NCBI GenBank assembly: GCA_037074705.1
Contig: CM073591.1
Location: 181,871,432 to 181,935,431, forward strand
Length of the DNA: 64,000 nt
Direction: 5' to 3'
Source: Zhengitettix transpicula
Lineage: Eukaryota; Arthropoda; Insecta; Orthoptera; Tetrigidae
Under the pieces are notes generated by a model. That model did no database searches and was not told where the DNA came from. It worked only from the letters and a program-made list of their open reading frames with translations. Made by a program: the position numbers and the translations under genes. Of the stretch, positions 26,222-38,749 are shown one piece after another. Numbering within the stretch: the stretch's first letter is position 1; every line of letters starts with the position of its first letter.

Positions 26222-26774
26222 TCAACAAGTCGGCAAATATCAAACGAAACTAATTTATTAAAAAACGTGCATCAATCAAGGAAAGAAAAGTCGCAGAAAA
26301 TACTACAACCATGGGAAAACATTCAGAAAGGCGACGCAAACGACTTCCATTTTAAACCTCCACAAACACAAGCGAAAAGTAGCTTTGTTCGTTTCGCTTT
26401 CCATGACCATTTATCTTATTAAGTTACAAGTCGACTTTCTGAATTACTGGTTCCTTGATATTGGTTTTTTAATGTTTTTTTCAGATAATTATTCTTCCAA
26501 AACTCCTATTGTTATGTTGTGATTCTTATCTAAAATACTGCCAAAATAAAAATTAAACTTTTTTATTTAATAATGATGAAAAAACACTGACATATACAAT
26601 AATATAAATAAACGGCCTTGCGTCAGAAAATTAAGTTTTCACCATAAAAATCATTTTCAAATAATACCATTTCAAATTACACTGTTTCTAAAAAACATCC
26701 TATTTGAAGCAAAATTAACAAAAGAGATGTTTCAAGCATGACACTCAATACACGAGGAAAATAGTTAAGAGGTT
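26222..26774. other. Non-coding tract, nothing recognised
   Basis: AT-rich DNA between the Penelope-like fragment and the next hammerhead-like element. No ORF or repeat was recognised. Confidence 0.4.
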
Positions 26775-26945
26775 CAGTTTGTCAACTATATTGTGGGTTG
26801 TGTCGCTCTAGGCTCTTGAGTTTTTAGTTTTCTTAGCACCTGAAGAAAGGAACTAGGTTTCCAGGAACGTTGTGTGGTATTTATATCATTTACTTATTTT
26901 GTCAGTATTTGGCTATTTATCTTATTATTAGATTAATTTTAATCT
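26775..26945 (+). repeat. Hammerhead-like short element
   Basis: Reads gtcaactatattgtgggttg, tgtcgctctaggctcttgag, a T-rich linker, cacctgaagaaaggaacta, ggtttccaggaacgttgtgt, ggtatttatatc and gtcagtatttggctattt. This is the plus-strand counterpart of 32291-32468 and matches one arm of the palindrome at 10120-10420. Confidence 0.65.
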
Positions 26946-27720
26946 CAGTATGAGTGAACAGTCGTATAAAAGAAGTAAATCTCTACGAATTATAAGATAA
27001 ATTTGGTTTCCGTAGACGGACATGACTTTTATGTTGAAAATAGATATGGAAATTTCATCAGTTACATTTATACAGCTATATGAAATTTTGATTCATATAA
27101 ATTCACCAAATACATCGGCTACTAAATCTCGAAATATTCACCTTACACATTTTTTACAAAATAAGAGAGATTTTTAAATCATCTATTTATTTTAAAATTC
27201 ATTCTTCTAAACAGTTCTTATTGATTGCAAATTAGAGAGAAGCGTACTTACTTTTCACCAACACACAGAAAAATTAATTCGTTGGACTGTTGACGGGGAA
27301 TTGATAATTGATCAAATCTACGAAAATATTATGGAATAAATTATTTCGTAACAGATCTGGTTCTGAAAAAACTCTTATCTATAGTTAAGAAGTGTTGACA
27401 GAGATCCATAAAGGTTATGAAGATTGTAAGTGGCACGCGAAGTTCATTTGCATCCAGCAACAATGTGTGCAGAGATTACATCGCGCGCCCTTTCCTTCCT
27501 CCTTTCTCCTCGCCTTATATTTAGCCTGTTTCACCCACGTAAGTTAAAACTATTCTGAGATTTGCGCGCAATCGCCCAAAATGTCTCCAGTAGTCAACGA
27601 ATGGAATTTTACAGGGTCAAAAATAATGAGGAAATGTGTTGGAATAACACATGAAGTTTCCTTAAAAATGGTTTCTCAGGTGTGTGTAACAACTATCTTT
27701 CAATGACATTGACAAGCATC
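26946..27720. other. Non-coding tract
   Basis: AT-rich, then a C/T-rich patch near 27480-27530. No gene or repeat was recognised. Confidence 0.4.
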
Positions 27721-28371
27721 TCTCTCATAAAAATGAATGTCATTCTGTCTGTGTGTATGTGTGTCACCTATGCACTCATAAATCATTCATCCGATTGCGA
27801 TGAAACTTTCGTGAGTTGTCGTGCGCACCCCCGCGAGTGTTTCTGACGGGTTTTCGAAACGTTAGGAATCTCAAAAGGGATGAACGAGGCTCAAATTTAA
27901 AAACATGCAAAAACAGCCGATTAATTACTTTTCGGGGTTGATATGATTAACAGTTTCTATCCAGATGTTTTTAGTGTATAATTTCACAGCATTAAAAAAC
28001 CAATAAGGGAGGGGGTGGAGGGGCGTTACAAAAAAATTACGCGAAACCACCGAGATTGGTGTGTCAAATCCAGGGTTATAGATGTAAATGAGTTTAATTC
28101 TGACATTCACTGAGCCAGTTACGTTATATAATTCAGCCCCTAGATGTGGTGGGAGGGGGAGTATGTGAGTTTCCGAATAACGTCAGTCATTCATCGTCGT
28201 GGATTATTTGGATTTAGATGCCGAGGGGGTAGGTCGGGGAAGGGACTGTAAATAACACTGGTGCTATTGATGCTTGTTAAATAAAATGTTTACCAAGAGG
28301 TTAGTGTGGTATCAATCCCTACTCCGGGTTAAGTTAAATAAATACCCGGACAACGCCGTACACTCAGCAAG
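27721..28371 (+). mobile_element. Non-autonomous Helitron-like element
   Basis: Begins tctctcataaaaatgaatgt followed by a GT-rich stretch, then a block also found in the inverted copy at 39407-40745 (gatgaaactttcgtgagttg, gcgcacccccgcgag). Next come G-rich and A-rich internal units, and it ends with aaataaatacccggacaacg, ccgtacactcagcaag. A TC start, a GC-rich near-terminal hairpin-like word (cccgg..aacgccg) and an end close to CTAG fit Helitron termini. No RepHel protein is encoded, and the final CTRR is altered in this copy. Confidence 0.55.
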
Positions 28372-30670
28372 TATATATATTACTGTACACTATGCTTATT
28401 GTAATTTAAACATTACTTGTGTATGGACAATAAGTAAATAGAGAATACAAATCATAGTTCACCTCCCTTGCCTTATTTCGGTTATTTTTAATTTTCTTTT
28501 TATCATTCTCTGCTCACTTCTACTATCCACATCCTCTTATTCGTCATAATCACAACCAATATAAAACATGATAAATAATTGTTCCGACAAAATTTGCGTG
28601 TGATATCATTTCTACGCTTGACTGGAAAGTTTAACAAAATTCTAGGTTAATGACCCCCTCTCCCTCCATCATACGCGCCATATTTCCTAAGTTACTAACA
28701 ACCACACAACGGTATACGTTGTCTAAGAACCCAGTACTCTAGTGTCAAAACTTATGTTCCAATAGCTTGAGCATATATACGGTTGGTTGATTCTAATTTT
28801 TTATTTATAAATTGAAAAATTTACGTCTGATTGAAATTAATTAATGATATTCGTAAATGAAATTTATCTTAATTTGTTACATAAAATCAAAACTATTTTT
28901 ATTTGTATTAGTAATGATTTTATGCAAGCTTGAGTTCGAAAAACGCAGCTGTGAAGTATGAAAATAATTAACGGAGGATATGCTATTAGTCTAATAAAAA
29001 TAGGAACAAAAGCAAAAAAATAAAATGTTGTTATAATATTAACATTGGAGAAGATCTAGTAAAAAAATAACTGTCGAAGGGATAATTTGTAACCTTGTAC
29101 AAATGCGAAAACACTACATTCCGCGTTTTTATACTTCCAAAACGTTAAATACAACTTTGATCAGCTCCGTTTTTAACGAATTCTTCTCTCACCCTGTACC
29201 TAGATAATATAAAATCATTATTACTTAGTTCATTTTAAACATGAATTCTGATGGTGTCTCAGGTCTTAAAAATACAAATCTGATGATCTTCGTTTACTCT
29301 CAAAATAATGTTAATTATTAAAATCTTCTAGACGGATTTTTATTATCTTAAATGTAATGTCGTATAAATTTTTCATATTAAATATACCGGAAAAGTAGGA
29401 ATCAAACATATCATCAAAGCTTTTAGTATAACTCAAACTAGTTACTGTATTCTTTATTTCTTGTAGATTATAGTTTTTAGCTTACATACTGTGGAAACAA
29501 TGAAACAAATAAAATAAAAAATCGTCGGAATCAAGACAAGAGAGACAAAAATTTTATACGACGGAAGAAATCTTAACTTTCTGATAAAACGAGTAGGACA
29601 TACACTGAGACCTAATAAATTCTGTAACAATAACAGCAGATAAAAGTTACCGCAGAAAATAACTAGCAAAGTAATACGAGTCAACCACAAAAAATAGAAA
29701 CACGTTGTATAAGACTTTTTACTGGTGATTCCAAAAAAATAAATTTATGATTACAACAAGGCAATTTCTATTGATAATAACACTTAACATCGGAAAATTT
29801 ATCATCTACTCCATTGTCCATTCGACCAAATCTTGAGAATTTGGAAGTACAATTTGCTATTACCTGGGAGAGGGGGGAGGGGGCGTCCACTTTCTCCCAT
29901 TTTGCGTCCGACTGTCTTAAAAATCATGACCAGTTTAGAATCACAAAGTATAATTACTATATAACTCTATTTCTGGATAAATTAAATATGAATTCGTAAT
30001 TGTGGTATTAGGGAAATTCAGCCTAAAAGTTATTAGCTATACAATTGTAACAAATCTGTTCCAGATGTTTATGTTCGTTTGAATAAAGATAAAAATGATA
30101 TTTTTAATGCATATTGAAATTAAATAAATATAATTAACTTAAAGTTTTAAGTCACTGCATTATTTTTTTGAGTATGCAAAGCTTCACAAATATTTTTATA
30201 TCCTTTGTGTGTGGGATGTGAGCAAGTGTCGTTCAAGAAGTGGAAATTTGGTAAAAGTGGAACGTCCAAATCTAGTCAGTGTGTGTATTTAATCACTCCC
30301 TCTTCACACTAAGCTGCTTCAAATTAAACATTCCGTTAAATCCACGAAACTACTAGCATTGGGTTCGAAAATCTTATCAATAAATCCTCTCGGCCTTCAG
30401 CAGTGAAATTAAAGGAAGATATATTTATTGGAATCCAAAGAGAAACAATGATTTTGAAGCAAATTTAAATGAGAGTTAAAACGAGCGTGAGCATGCTACT
30501 AAACCATAACAGCTTGGGAGAAAAAGACCACACAACAACGAGAAATTAGTAACTTAAATCATATACATACATATCTTAAATTGAAATGTAACATATCTCG
30601 TCTTCCAAAACATACTGTATACGAGTAATTATGCTTAGTCAAAGATTGAAGTCATTCCCGGTGTAGTTGT
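28372..30670. other. Non-coding tract
   Basis: AT-rich. Near 28812 it contains the inverted form of the word ttcaatcagacgtaaatttt shared with 10421 and 20437. Short ORFs at 29454 and 29814 are unsupported. Confidence 0.45.
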
Positions 30671-30846
30671 TCAATAAATAGTTCTCGGTATTCACACGTG
30701 TTTTGCATATTTATATTTAAACGCAAAGTTTCGACGACTAAAAGCTCTTCGCCTAGAAGATGACGACAGAGCTTTTAGTCGTTGAAACGTTGCGTTTAAA
30801 TAGAAATATGCAAAACGCGTGTGAATACAGAGAACTATTTATTGAA
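30671..30846. repeat. Near-perfect palindromic element with hammerhead-like arms
   Basis: The left arm ttcaataaatagttctcggt is complementary to the right end agagaactatttattgaa, and pairing continues inward through ttttgcatatttatatttaa and gacgactaaaagctctt, with about 20 unpaired bases at the centre. The right arm contains agaagat, then gacgac/gtcgtt around a loop, then gaaacgttgcgttta, the same layout as the other hammerhead-like motifs but with CTAGAAGA in place of CTGAAGA. No ORF. Confidence 0.8.
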
Positions 30847-32290
30847 TAATGCTTATTATTACTTTTTAAGCCTCGTTTATTGCTGAGAATATGTCTTAAA
30901 ATAGTCATTTTATATCAAAGAAAAAAAAGATATTTACATGACTCATACTATCCCCATAGACAGGCAGCGTCCATAGTACTCCGACATTACCCGATGTCCT
31001 TACCAGAAATAGAAAATGACTTTGTGTACAATAATATTTTTCTATTAATCATGGAAACTTTATCTGACTTTGTATTAAATAACTTAAACCAAAAACTGTG
31101 TATAAATGAACCTAGATTTTAAAGAGAGAATAAATTCCACAGATACCTGGAAATTGTCGTTAAATGCCAGGTAAAATTAATAATGACTGAACGATGTCAG
31201 GTAAAAGTATCCTAAATTCTTTCATACGTCCAATAAATCGTAGTTGCATTAGAAATAGTTATTTCATGTAGTTCGGAACACTATAGTACGGACAGCCTGT
31301 AGAGTGAATTGATATTGCAACAAAAAGATTAGTAATTTTGATATGGCAGTCTTAAGAAAATGAATTTCTTTTTGGGGCTCTTGGATCTACCTGGAACGTA
31401 GTCTCTGGAGGCAGGGGGCAGGTAGAGTGCAGCTACACAAGGTCGCATGCCTCGCATTCCTCAGGGAAGCTCTTCCTAGCAATCCCTTCAAAACTGCAAT
31501 ATCGCGTTCATGGTTTTATTACGCAAGACGTTTAAAAATTATTAACTCAAAATTTCAACCTCGATCCTTCCCCGCAAAAATATTAAAACACTTGCCTTTC
31601 AATCTATTAGCACTTACCAGGGAATAAATCCTGAACATATATTCCGAGCTTAGTACTTTTACAAGTTGAGTGTCCTAATCTGATGTATATTGACTTGCAT
31701 ATCAAAAACGTCGACGTTTTCTGCCCATCCAGCAATTAGGGTCTGTTAACATAGCCAAGCTGAAACTTCCTACTGTACTTGCAAAAGGAATGTGTAGTAC
31801 ACAAAGCGCTTTCTCTCGTTTAAAATGTTTGATATCATTTTATCTTAAACACATTCGAATGATTCAATGCAGCGGACGATGATTTCTCACGAGTCGTTTA
31901 TTTAATGAAATCCGAGCAATGAAAAAACAATGTTACATTTCACCAATAATTACCGTATATATACGACTATTCTTACAGTTCCTACTAACACTGTACTGTC
32001 ACCTCGGTTATGTCCCAATAACTTGAATCATCAAATTTTGAATTCTCCAAAACGTTACATCATCGAATTGTTTTATTCCTTATCTGGTCTGTCCACTTAA
32101 ATCAACGTTTTCCCGAACATCAGTTTTAAAAAGTTTACAGTATTCTTGTTCTGGATTTTCTAATTAACCACGTTTTATTCCATGTAACTAATATATATAA
32201 TTCCAGGAACCACTTTCCGAAAGAAAACTTCATATACTTGAACAACGCTGAAATTAAATATATACGACTGTTTTGAAAATTAATAATACG
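30847..32290. other. Non-coding tract
   Basis: AT-rich, with a slightly GC-richer patch at about 31380-31520 that I cannot assign. ORFs at 30880 and 31427 lack features. Confidence 0.4.
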
Positions 32291-32468
32291 AAAAATAGCC
32301 AAACACAGACAAAAGAACTGATGATATGAATACACACAACGTTTCTGGAAACATTTTTCGTTTCTTCAGGTGCTAAGAAAATTAAAAACACAAGAACCTA
32401 GAGTGACACTTCCACACAATACAGTTGACAAATTCTAAAGCCTTTGTCTGTATTTGGCTATTTTGCTT
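32291..32468 (-). repeat. Hammerhead-like short element with inverted ends
   Basis: The ends are inverted: aaaatagccaaacacagaca at the left and its near complement ttgtctgtatttggctattt at the right. In between, the minus strand holds cacctgaagaaacgaaaaat, gtttccagaaacgttgtgtg. It is the same family as 26775-26945. The stem GAAAC/GTTTC would use the second half of the CTGAAGA box, so the ribozyme fold is not canonical. Confidence 0.65.
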
Positions 32469-33595
32469 ATTATTAAACAAGACTTTAAGACTTCTATTTT
32501 CTGGTTTTTTAATCTGCTAAAACGTGTTTTTTTGTATTTTTCTAAATAAAGAAATAATATTGATCGTAGAAGAGCTCCTCCTGTAATACAATTTCGGTTC
32601 TGAGCAGCCTATACCTAACAGGATGTTTTACTATTATCATTATTTTGCCCGTGAGTCCAGTCCGTGAATACGTCAGGTAACAAACACCCAACCGTCATTA
32701 TTTGGCGTTCCACGATTTCCCGTCGTGATTGAGCGACAATTTGTATCTTAATGATCGGCAGTCCTTTTTCAAAGACGTACCAGATTAAATAAAAATTCTT
32801 GACCACCTTTGTATCTACTTTTTTTTATATAGAATAAAATAGACTTACGTGGTAATGCTGGGGTGCGTGAATCAGATAGCAAATTCAATGAGTGTATAGT
32901 GCCTAAGCTGAAGGGAATAAATTTGTATTACAATTATTGTGAATTAAGCGGCATTGTTAAATGGGAAACTTTTCTTATTAATGATTTTCTCTTTCGAAAT
33001 TAAATCAAAGTCATGGCCCCTGAGGTATGAAATTGAGGGTCTCGTGCTCTGCTAAAGTACAGGCACGTCCTGGCAAATCTCTTATAAGCTACCTGCGTAG
33101 ACCACATTAATAAATAAAATAATCCTGTATATAACAATCGACAATTGAAGGACCGAGGGTGGAGATTAATAAAGTTACACATCCACACAAATTTATAGTC
33201 GGCACTCAAGATTCCGCAATCCTAATTTTCAAAGGTAAAAATAAAAAAGTTATTCCTCTCAGAGATTTATTTCTATGGAAAATATTTTTCGCATTTCCAA
33301 GCAATTTTGAAGTACTTTTCATAATAAGCGAATCGATCAACAGGATATTTTCAAACTTTCCACAGCTTTAGGTTTTGCTTTCATAATTATCTAATAACCT
33401 TTTCCTCCAGAACTTTACCGGGAAGATTGTAAATGCTCCTCATTCTAAAGGAATATTGTGTGTAAAAATTTTATATATTTATTGCATCTCTATTTATTTG
33501 TTTCTTGTAACGAATTTTCTTTATTACTTTATTACTTCTGAAATTAAATAACAATGGAGATACTCCCCGTCAAATTAGAGCATCTAGGGTGTAGA
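32469..33595. other. Non-coding tract
   Basis: AT-rich with no supported ORF or repeat. Confidence 0.4.
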
Positions 33596-33995
33596 CAGGT
33601 GATTCCCAACGTGGGGCCCACGCCCCACAGGGGAGCAATTGTTGGTATCTCATTTTGTTTGTGATGCTTTCCAGAGAGTGTTGTATACTATGTCTAGGGA
33701 AGAAATAGTGCGTACTGTATTGCTATGACATGCGCCAAGTGGTTGTCGGCTGTAGTCTAGCGCCAACTCCGCGCGTTGAATGAAATAAGAACTAAATTTC
33801 GTACAAAAGCTCGAATAAGCGACAGGTTTTGTGATCTCAGGTTAAAATAAATTCTTACTATAGAAGAACGCTGATACACAAATTTTAATTAGGCTTCTTT
33901 AGGTAATAAATCATTTTTTTAATATAATAAATATGTTAAAAGCGGAAGGGGCGGAATAAAAATACTTACATGGTAAAAAAAGTTGAGAAACACTG
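33596..33995. mobile_element. hAT-type non-autonomous element (400 bp)
   Basis: The left end caggtgattcccaacgtggg and the right end, read on the minus strand as cagtgtttctcaacttttt, are of the hAT type (CAGTGNTTCYCAAC). Internal sequence starts with the GC-rich words ggggcccacgccccacaggg common in this kind of element. The flanks ggtgtaga and gtgtagta are similar and would fit a decayed 8-bp duplication. No transposase is encoded. Confidence 0.75.
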
Positions 33996-35202
33996 GTGTA
34001 GTAACTACATATATGTGGTCTAGTTTTAATAACAATGCAAAACAATTCCACACGGATGAAGTCTCTTCCCAGCATCTTTAATCCGTGGCCATGTCGAAAT
34101 TCTTATTTCTTAGAATTTCTACAATTAAAAACCAGGGTAACATTGTTCTCATGCTTTTCTTTTCCTTATTTTTTTTACTCCTTATTTATGTACAAACGGG
34201 CCGGTTGACGGAGTATGCATACATTTTCTTTTTCTAAATCCAAAACGATTCACTTCATGGAACTCCCTTAAAATTCTTGTGTATAATTATTTTTAATTCA
34301 AGGAACATCAGACTCAAATTACGTGAGTTCTCACATTTATTTGCTATTGATTTATCTTGTTAATATTAAGGGTATACAGATACTCGAACCGTTCATGCGA
34401 CTGCAAAATACTTCCTCCAAAAATTTACCGCCGTTAACATAAATTCATGTAGCCTTTTGTAATATAATAAGACATAATTTGGCTATCCTACTAAGTATAA
34501 TTTATTTTCAATTCAGTAACACAACCTTGAAAAATCACAGAACTCGCTGTATTAGAAACACCAAACCTTTACCGTTTTGATCCGTGCCACGTGTTCTGAT
34601 TGTCTTACAAATGATTTGCTGTAAACATGTGACTGTCCTACACACTCGAGCTAATCTCCAAGTTCTCTGTTTACACATTTATGATCTATTTAAATACTGG
34701 TCCGAATTAAGAACAAACATGCATCTTAGTTTGGATCAGGCATTAATCCGTCTCCCGACAGTCGATTCAGAAAAAAATTATATTTCTTTATGATCGTGAG
34801 TACTTTTCAGTTATGGTAATGATCTGGACATCCGACGTAACATAATTTCAGTAAAGATTATTGTAAAGACACTTCACCACAGTTAAAAAGGGGACTAGTT
34901 GAACAAAAACAACAACCAATCTAATCATCAAAGGAGCCGCATATGACGAAATCGCATGTCAAGAGCTATCAAATACTACTAAGCCTATATAAACAGGCTC
35001 AAACAAATCTAGGGTGAATTTATTCGGAAATGAATAGCCAATTACTCGAAAATTGGTAAAATTAACATATTTTCCATCCATGAAATAATAAAAATTAATA
35101 GTAATGAATTATAATTCCTTTGTCCCAAATTTGCACTGATTTCTGATTTTAAACGTCCAATTTACGATAAATAAACACTTCATAGCAATAAAAGCCCAAC
35201 TT
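33996..35202. other. Non-coding tract
   Basis: AT-rich with no supported feature. The ORF at 34584-34793 is unsupported. Confidence 0.4.
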
Positions 35203-35925
35203 CGAGGGATATTCAGAAAGGAAGTGAACTAAATTTTTATATTTTTTCAGAAAAGGTGTATTTGAAAAAAAATTACAGGATATTGGTGATACACTTGTTG
35301 ACTATTTTTCCACATAATCGTCAGCCCATTCAATGCATGTGGTGATCCGTGGCAGAAGATACTTTATGTCCTCCTCGATGAACTCTCCCGCCAGCTCCTT
35401 CCCCCACTGCAGAACATCTTTCAGCAACTGCTCGTCGGTTGAAAATTTAATTCCACTCATGTGTGCCTTCGGGGAGGTGATAAGATTATAATCTGAAGGC
35501 TCCAAGTCAGAAGAATATGCGGGGTGGTTCAAAACATCCTAACCAAAAAGACCTTGGTGGCTAAGGCTGTGTGAGGATGGGCGTTGTCCTGCAACAAGCA
35601 CACTCCTCTCGTCAAAATCCCCCCCCCCCCCGAAATTGTGGTTATTGGTAGATGGTGAATTGGTATGAGCCACTGTCTTTCTGACTAAGGCAAGTTAATG
35701 AACCACCCAATTTTCATTTCCAGTCACAATAGAGCTCAGAAAATCGTCACGAGTAGGAAGCGGGATTTCTTACTGACATATTTCACGCAACTAGACACTA
35801 GATCGTGAATTTACGTACTACCGTGTTCATGCAATGTTCGCTCTGTCAGTAGATACCCCTCTATCAATCCTAAAAAATAACAGCCCGTTATTGTCCCAGT
35901 ACTTTTACTTTCTGAACGTGCCTCG
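35203..35925 (-). mobile_element. mariner element with broken transposase
   Basis: The terminal inverted repeats are cgagggatattcagaaagga (left) and, on the minus strand, cgaggcacgttcagaaagta (right, before TA). Minus-strand reading shows mariner landmarks in order: a first catalytic block reading SSIVTGNENWV where the family has T-G-D-E (D replaced by N); the block LLQDNAHPHTALATKV holding the second Asp; after a frameshift HPAYSSDLEPSDYN holding the third Asp (D34D-type spacing); and the C-terminus EFIEEDIKYLLPR ending in DDYVEK (35302-35532). A C run near 35618-35631, stops and shifts make it inactive. The first part of the transposase is missing. Confidence 0.85.
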
Positions 35926-37415
35926 TATTCGGGCAAGTTGACTCTTAACCTTTACTTGCCAGTTTGATTTTTAAAATATTGAAACGAAATAGTGAGCAAA
36001 GAAATTACGAACTAGACACTTATATCCAAAACTGACTAACGGACAATTAAACATATCCCAAGACGTCTATATCCTTGTCGATATATGGCATCCGAAATGC
36101 CTATCTTTCATTTCTACTTATACATACACTACGTATACTCGTACTATATATATATTAACCGATTTATTCCCAAAAGAAAGCAAACATTACTCTAACAAAC
36201 TGGCTTGATAAAAGAAGTTAACTACAAACTCCCATTTCACAAATAGTTTACATGACGTATGGTACCACTTTTTCTAATCAAAGATATCAAAACTGTGTTT
36301 CAACAGTGAAAATATGGATAGATCCTCGTTAAAATGTCACAGAAAATAGGTTTCATTTAGTAACCATTTTAAACCTTTCGATTTAAGACTTGATAGTGCA
36401 GGATAAACTAAAAATTAAAAGTAAATAGAATTTTTTAAAAGTCAGCTGTGAATGACCCAGAACATAGTGCGTGAGTATAGTACACAGAGACCAGAAAATC
36501 TTGAAGGCAACATTCGATAGACTCTAGTCTATAAGTATATAATTTAAGATTTGTAAGAAGAAAATTAATGGTTAGTCTTGAAAAACTAGTTTTAATAGTA
36601 GACACACTGGTGCAATTATAAAGAAAATATGTAATTGACACGTTGATATATTAATTTTTTATCACTCCCTTATGTAACTACATATAAACGTTTCCTGCAA
36701 GAAAATTACATCTTGTTAAATTGTTATGATCAAAAATAATTAAATATATTAGCAATATTACGTAATACCATATACCATTTGCTAACAATTTGAAATGTTA
36801 TAAACGGGAAAAGAATGAATTTCCTACATAAGAGCTGATCATAAATACAGCACAGTATCTATTTCGTAACCCATCATTGTCAAATAGCCAAGTAAGCGTT
36901 CAGTTGAAAATGCTAGTTAACAGAGAACTGATGAATACGACTGTTGACCAAAATCTCACGTTTTCAAGTGTCTTGGACTACTTCGTTCTACATGCGGTCA
37001 CCAAGTATTGAAAATTAATTCATATCTCGCTCCAGTTCTTTGTACTCCATTTTAGCCGCTGTGCGGAAACAATTCGGTCTCACTGAGACTGAGACAGGAT
37101 TAACGTAGCGGCTGTCAACTTTTTCCGAATAGTTTTTATTTGAAACAATTTATTTATTTTGCCTTTATGCTGCATTTGTAAAAGGTAAGTGGTAATCGAC
37201 CAATCAAAATAAATACAACTTAAGTTTACATTAAAGCAATGAACATTATAAGACATTTTTGTACGTCCTGTAAAATATTGTTTTTGGTACAAGGGAGAAT
37301 TTACCGGGTAAATGACGACATGCTTATTTCATTTTTGGATTTCTCCTGGATTAAAACGAAGTTATTACATTTCACTTTCAAACATTTCCAATATGTAGGG
37401 TTAGTTTCACAAACT
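35926..37415. other. Non-coding tract
   Basis: AT-rich with no supported ORF or repeat. Confidence 0.4.
37402..37415. repeat. Left target-site duplication of family A copy
   Basis: The 14-base word tagtttcacaaact is repeated exactly at 37952-37965, on either side of the repeat. Confidence 0.9.
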
Positions 37416-37951
37416 TTTTTTTTTTTTAGGGCAACAGGCTACATGAGGGTAATCCACTTAGGGCAACTCCCCTTTAATAGCATAGGAAGGAATTTGAAAG
37501 GGGGGATGCGGAAGGGTAGAGGAAGGTAGCCAAGGGTTAACTAGGGCCCCCGGGCTATATTTTAAGGATCCTACCCGGCATTCGCCTAAAGGAATGCAGG
37601 GAAAACCTTAGAAAAACCTGCATCGGGTAGGTCGGGCATTGGGTACTTGTCCCACGCCCTTCCGATAGCGGGAGAGGAGTTTGCTGTGGGGACGCAGCTT
37701 ACCCCTCGCCATGCCTTCGCCTGTTTAGGAGGCAGCTGGCCGACTATTCCAATAGGAATAGCGGACAACTCTTGCCGTATGCCCAAGGTCTGCGACCCCG
37801 GAACATACACCTCTCAAAACAGACCAAGGTGCCTCGGCATGTGGGAACCTTAGTTCAAAAAACCCAGAGAGATGTGAGAGCATCCCCAAAGGTAGCCCCC
37901 GCCAGAGCTCTCTGGGAAGGTTCACCTGCGAGAAATCCTCTCGCAGGCTTC
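37416..37951 (-). repeat. Family A repeat, complete copy with target-site duplication
   Basis: A 536-bp GC-rich insertion flanked by a perfect 14-bp duplication. On the minus strand it ends in a poly(A) tail after cctcatgtagcctgttgcc, which together with the variable-length duplication means target-primed (LINE-style) insertion. It has no tRNA-like head or recognisable promoter box, and overlapping ORFs on both strands recur in every copy without matching a known protein. It could be a SINE-like element or the 3' end of an unrecognised LINE. Confidence 0.9.
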
Positions 37952-38092
37952 TAGTTTCACAAACTAAAGTAGGCCAATAAATGACCAAACTTATTACAAC
38001 TTTTAACTTATTGTTTACGTGCAACTTTTAACTCGAAGCAGGATGGAAGCCGACTAAATCGACCTAAAAGAACCTGAAGAGATCTTTGCGTT

Positions 38093-38740
38093 GTGGAGAG
38101 CTTGTCTGCGAGGACTATTCTCTCGTAGGAGAGACACGAAGGGGCTACCTTTGGGGATGCCTTTTCCTCTCCGTTTTGAACTAAGGTTCCCACAAGCAGA
38201 GGCACCTCGGCCTGTTCTGAGAGGTGTATGTTCCGCGGTCACAGACCTTGGGCATACGGTAAGGGTTGTCCGCTATTGGAATAGTCGTCCAGCTGCCTCC
38301 TAAACTGGTCGAGGCACGGAGAAGGGAATGCTGCGTCCCCACAGCAAACTCCTCTCCCGCTATCGGAAGGGCGTGGGACAAGTATCCAATGCCCGGCCTA
38401 CCTGATGCAGGTTTTAATAGGGGTTTCCCTGCATTACTTTTAGGGGTAGGATCCTTAAACTATAGCCCGGACAGCAAACCCCTCTCCCGCCATCGGAGGC
38501 GTGGGTCAACTACCAAATGCCCGACCTACCTGATGAAGGTTTTTCTAGGGTTTTCCCTGCATCACTTTTAAGCGAATTGCCGGGTAGGATCCTTAAACCA
38601 TAGCCCGGGGGCCCTAGTTAACCATTGGCTACCTTCCTCTACCCTTCCACATCCACCCTTTCAAATCCCTTCCTATGCTATTAAAGGGGAGTTGCCACCA
38701 TGTGGATTACCCTCATGTAGCCTGTTACCTAAAAAAAAAC
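38093..38740 (+). repeat. Family A repeat in opposite orientation, with internal duplication
   Basis: Flanked by ctttgcgtt at 38084-38092 and 38741-38749 (9-bp duplication) and ending in A9 after cctcatgtagcctgttacct. It is longer than the other copies because about 130 bp (38341-38470, from acagcaaactcctctcccgc to tatagcccgg) is followed directly by a second diverged copy (38471-38609). It faces the copy at 37416-37951 with about 130 bp of unrelated DNA between them, so the pair forms a large inverted repeat. Confidence 0.9.
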
Positions 38741-38749
38741 CTTTGCGTT

